Below, piece after piece: positions 61,338 through 64,000 of a stretch of DNA of 64,000 nucleotides. The notes below the pieces were generated by a model, which worked only from the letters and a program-made list of their open reading frames with translations, had not been told where the DNA came from and did no database searches. Numbering within the stretch: the stretch's first letter is position 1; each line of letters opens with the position of its first letter. The stretch lies in contig NZ_JAOTIK010000001.1 in NCBI RefSeq assembly GCF_030116705.1, positions 124,001 to 188,000 of the forward strand, written 5' to 3'. The DNA comes from Streptomyces sp. ML-6 (GTDB lineage: Bacteria > Actinomycetota > Actinomycetes > Streptomycetales > Streptomycetaceae). Both the position numbers and the translations under genes were made by a program.

Positions 61338-62690
61338 GTGGCGGAGCGGGCGCGCAGGGGGCCTGGGGCACCACGTGGCTGCTGCTCGCCTTCATGCTGG
61401 TGAACTTCGCCGACAAAACCGTCATGGGGCTGGCCGCCGGCCCGATCCGGGACGATCTGGGGCTGACCCGGGGCGAGTTCGGCACCGCGCAGTCCTCGTT
61501 CTTCGCCCTGTTCAGCCTGGCCGCCCTGGGGGGTCGTTCCTGACCCGCCGGGTCCGTACCACCGTGCTGTTGCTCGGCATGGCGCTGCTGTGGTCGGCGG
61601 CGCAGTTGCCGATGCTGCTCGGTGCCGCCGGCTTCGGGACGCCGGTGGCGACCCGGATACCGCTCGGGGCGGCGGAGGGGCCGGCCGCCCCGGTGGCGGT
61701 CCATCATCTGCACGGCTGGTTCGGGCAGCGGGAGCGGACCCTTCCGACCGCCGTCCTGATGGTCGGCGCAGCGGGCGGGGTGGCGCTGTCCGCCCCGCTG
61801 CTGACCCCGGCGATCGATGCGTGGGGCTGGCGCTGGGCCTTCGGCGCCGTCGGTCTCGTCGGTCTGGTGTGGGCGGTGTGCTGGTACGCATGGGGCGAGG
61901 AGGGGCTGCTCGCACCGGCGCCGGGGGCGGCCCCGGCACCCGGCGCCGAGACCGCCGGCCGGACCGTCCCCCATCGCGGGCTGCTGCTCTCCGGCACCTG
62001 GCTGACGGCTGCCTTCGGCGCGTTCGCCGCCTACTGGCTGCTTTCGGCGGGGCTCACCTGGGCGCCCGACTATCTGCACGAGGCGGCGGGGCTGACCACG
62101 AAGCAGGCGGGGGCGGTGGTGACGGCCACCGCCGTCGGGAACGCCGTGGTGCTGCTGCCCCACGGCCTGCTGGCCCGGCGGTCCTCCCCCAGCGGGGCCG
62201 CGCCCCGGCTTCCGGCGGGGCTCGGCGGGGGTCTCCTGATGTGTGTGGCCGCCCTGTCGATCGCGGTGTTCGCCGAGGTGGACTCCGTGGACATGAAGAT
62301 CGCGCTGATGGTCGGTCCGATGGCGCTGACGAATGTGATCCTCACCGTCTCGCAGACGGCCGTGGCCAGGATCACGCAGGCCGGGCAGCGCGGGGTGGTG
62401 CTGGGTGCGCCGGCCTTCGTCTACGCACTCGCCGGAATCCTCTCCCCGCTGGTCACGGGCCGGTTGGTGGATGCGGGTGCCTCCGTGCCCGCCGGCTACC
62501 GCTCGGCGTATCTGCTGATGGCCGGGCTGGTCGCGGCAGCCGGTGTGTTCGCCGTGTGCTTCCTGCGCCCGGAGCGGGACGCGGCACGGCTGGGCGTGAC
62601 GGAGGCGGAGACCCCGCCGGCGGTGCACCGAGGCGGGACGACAGCCCTGATGGTGCTTCGCCGGGTGCTGTGGCTGCTTCTGGGGCGGAG
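61338..62690 (+). pseudogene. MFS transporter (ACS-like), two one-base frameshifts
   Basis: From a GTG at 61338, with one G restored in the run near 61356, the frame reads AWGTTWLLLAFMLVNFADKT and RDDLGLTRGEFGTAQSSFFA. It stops early after a G run near 61535. One base restores SFLTRRVRTTVLLLGMALLW and the remaining helices (LGAAEGPAAPVAVHHLHGWF; LTPAIDAWGWRWAFGAVGLV; FLRPERDAARLG). Helix order and motifs match the anion:cation symporter branch of the major facilitators. Both breaks are in G homopolymers, so they may be base-calling errors. The C-terminal end runs into an IS5 scrap at about 62700. Confidence 0.7.
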
Positions 62691-62699
62691 CGGGGACGG

Positions 62700-62795
62700 T
62701 TGCCGGTGGTGCGGGTGCACGCCCTGCTCGCTCGGGTCGGCGCCGAAGGCGACTTCGATTGGGTCGTCGCGATCGAAGGCGCCAGTACGCCGACC
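62700..62795 (+). pseudogene. IS5-family transposase scrap
   Basis: The plus frame reads VVRVHALLARVGAEGDFDWV then VAIEGAST, resembling the 'A.GDFDWVVAIDST..RAHQHAAG' region of Streptomyces IS5-type transposases, where DST holds the first catalytic Asp. Here Asp is replaced by Glu-Gly-Ala. It is only about 30 residues, so the call is tentative. Confidence 0.45.
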
Positions 62796-62823
62796 GGGGC
62801 CCGTCGCATGGGCCCCGGTCGGC
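62789..62823. terminator. Perfect 14-bp hairpin between convergent genes
   Basis: GCCGACCGGGGCCC (62789-62802) pairs with 62810-62823 around a seven-base loop, 17 bp beyond the stop of the sensor kinase. It can serve both directions. Confidence 0.75.
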
Positions 62824-62839
62824 GAGCTGTCTTCTCGGC

Positions 62840-64000
62840 TCAGGTCATCTCGTCGGCGATCCCGTGCTGTGACGGGTCGGGCAGGGGCAGCGTGATGCGA
62901 AAGGTGCAGCCTTGGCCGGGTGCGGTGTCGAGGATGATGCGGCCGCCGTGGGCGGTGACGAGGGCGTGGGCGATGGAGAGGCCGAGGCCGGAGCCGCCGG
63001 TGGTGCGGGTGCGGGAGTCGTCGGTGCGGTAGAAACGGCCGAAGACTCGTTCGCGCTCGGCGGGGGTGAGGCCGGGGCCCTGGTCGGAGACTTCGAGGAC
63101 GGCGTGGGGGCCGACGGTGCCGAGGCCGATGCGGATGGGGGTGCCGGAGGGGGTGTGGGTGACGGCGTTGCCGATGAGGTTGGTGACGACCTGGCGGAGC
63201 CGGGCCTCGTCGGCGACCGCGGGGGCGGTGGCGGGCTTGCCGCCGCCGGGGCCGGTGAGGGTGACCGGGCGGGTGGTGTCCAGGGCGCGTACGTCGTGGA
63301 GGGCGTCGGCGGCGAGGGTGCGCAGGTCCATGGGGGCGAGGTCGAGCGCGAAGGCCGGTTCCCGGCCGGGGCGGGCGGCCGGGAGGTGGATGTCCTCGTC
63401 CAGGCGGGCGAGGAGGAGCATCTCCTCGACGAGCCGGGTGAGGCGTTCGGACTCCGCGGCGATCCGGGTCATGGTCTGGTCGATGTCCTCGCGGGTGGGC
63501 AGGGCTCCCATGCGGTAGAGGTCGGTGTACCCCTTGATGCCCACGAGGGGCGTGCGCAGTTCGTGGCTGGCGTCGGCGAAGAAGCGCCGGGTTTTCGCCT
63601 CGGCCTCCGCACGGTCCTGGAAGGCGGTGTCGATCTGGGTGAGCATCTGGTTGAGGCAGGCGGTCAGGCGGCCGACCTCGGTGTGGGGGGCGGTCAGTTC
63701 GGGAACCCGGTGGGAGTAGTCACCGGCGGTGATGGCCGTCGCGGTCTCCTCGATACGGGTCAGGGGGCGCAGTCCGGAACGTACGGCGAACCAGCCGGCG
63801 GCGGTCAGCAGGGCAAGCAGGGCGGCCCCCACCGTCAGGGAGAGGTTCCGGGTCTTGGTGATGGTGCGGTCGACCTCGTCGAGGGAGGTGGCCACGACGA
63901 CGCTGCCCCCGGCTTCGGTGCGCTCGGTTTCGGTGCGCTCGGGCAGGAAGACCTGGGCTGGCTGGGTCAGGGCGATGACCCGCCAGCTGTGGTCGTCGTC
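62840..64000 (-). CDS. HAMP/HisKA sensor histidine kinase, 5' end outside window
   Basis: The C-terminal 386 residues are present; the frame stays open to the right edge. An outer sensor region ends at about ATSLDEVDRTITKTRNLSLT. A transmembrane helix (VGAALLALLTAAGWFAVRSG) and a HAMP linker (IEETATAITAGDYSHRVPEL) follow. The phosphoacceptor is FFADASHELRTPLVGIKGYT (His in SHELRTP). The ATPase has VVTNLIGNAVTHTPSGTPIR, VSDQGPGLTPAERERVFGRF and GGSGLGLSIAHALVTAHGGR. This is an OmpR-type kinase resembling those paired with regulators of antibiotic or envelope stress. Its regulator should lie upstream, outside the window. Confidence 0.9.
   Translation of the reverse strand, partial: DDDHSWRVIALTQPAQVFLPERTETERTEAGGSVVVATSLDEVDRTITKTRNLSLTVGAALLALLTAAGWFAVRSGLRPLTRIEETATAITAGDYSHRVPELTAPHTEVGRLTACLNQMLTQIDTAFQDRAEAEAKTRRFFADASHELRTPLVGIKGYTDLYRMGALPTREDIDQTMTRIAAESERLTRLVEEMLLLARLDEDIHLPAARPGREPAFALDLAPMDLRTLAADALHDVRALDTTRPVTLTGPGGGKPATAPAVADEARLRQVVTNLIGNAVTHTPSGTPIRIGLGTVGPHAVLEVSDQGPGLTPAERERVFGRFYRTDDSRTRTTGGSGLGLSIAHALVTAHGGRIILDTAPGQGCTFRITLPLPDPSQHGIADEMT

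Noticed and set aside
62690..62895. C-terminal extension of the MFS transporter to 62895
   Set aside because: The residues are not transporter-like; they cross an IS5 scrap, a strong hairpin and the end of the opposite kinase gene.

Overview
The window is high-GC actinomycete DNA, almost certainly Streptomyces. Coding regions have very strong G/C at third positions. GTG and TTG starts are common, many genes overlap by ATGA/GTGA, and the families present (ROK-regulated sugar importers without their own ATPase, NarL-type two-component systems, GAF/SpoIIE phosphatases, class I lanthipeptide genes, LodA-type oxidases) are typical of that genus. The many truncated genes and IS fragments suggest an accessory part of the chromosome, such as an arm. 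That placement is an inference.

Layout. 1-7.7 kb: an APC permease fragment facing a DeoR regulator, a small RidA/HAD pair, an IS3/IS110 chimeric remnant next to a frameshifted PIN-like gene, an exonuclease/endonuclease/phosphatase-family gene, and remnants that look like a TniB-type transposition ATPase. 8.0-13.2 kb: a leftward operon for a LodA-like (cysteine tryptophylquinone) oxidase, a LodB-like flavoprotein and a cytosolic HExxHxxGxxH metallopeptidase. 13.2-21.5 kb: an MFS transporter, a CGNR gene fused at a recombination junction to a reductase remnant, a divergent MerR/NmrA pair with a MerR-type promoter, an IS5 remnant, an acidic hypothetical gene, a methyltransferase and a YbjQ-like small protein.

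21.6-30.9 kb holds the most interesting locus, a compact leftward class I lanthipeptide cluster. In order it encodes a 56-residue precursor with three cysteines, a full-length LanB, a LanC, an HTTM-like membrane protein, an alpha/beta-hydrolase-fold protein whose nucleophile serine is replaced by glycine, a small uncharacterised protein, an F420-type luciferase-like oxidoreductase (candidate dehydroalanine reductase) and a GNAT acetyltransferase. A promoter candidate, an attenuator hairpin after the precursor gene and a terminator after the last gene frame it as one operon. No LanT or LanP is visible.

31.4-40.6 kb is a leftward carbohydrate uptake and catabolism operon: ROK regulator, Gfo/Idh/MocA oxidoreductase, solute-binding lipoprotein, two permeases, an NAD-dependent epimerase-like protein, a DHDPS-like aldolase and a 2-hydroxyacid dehydrogenase. 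It faces a secreted beta-propeller protein (40.7-43.3 kb). 43.4-48.4 kb carries an SDR fragment, a GNAT protein, an ECF sigma factor with a membrane partner, and a two-gene polyprenyl-phosphate-sugar/mannosyltransferase-like set. 49.0-55.5 kb has a secreted tripeptidyl-aminopeptidase-like hydrolase, an MMPL transporter, and a NarL-type two-component system divergent from it. 56.9-64 kb holds a GAF-PAS-GAF-SpoIIE phosphatase, two head-to-head broken metallo-beta-lactamase paralogues, a frameshifted MFS gene, an IS5 scrap and the 3' part of a sensor kinase.

Several otherwise intact genes are split by loss of one base, often in a short G or C run (PIN-like gene, 2-hydroxyacid dehydrogenase, MBL hydrolase, MFS transporter). 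Some of these 'pseudogenes' may therefore be base-calling errors.
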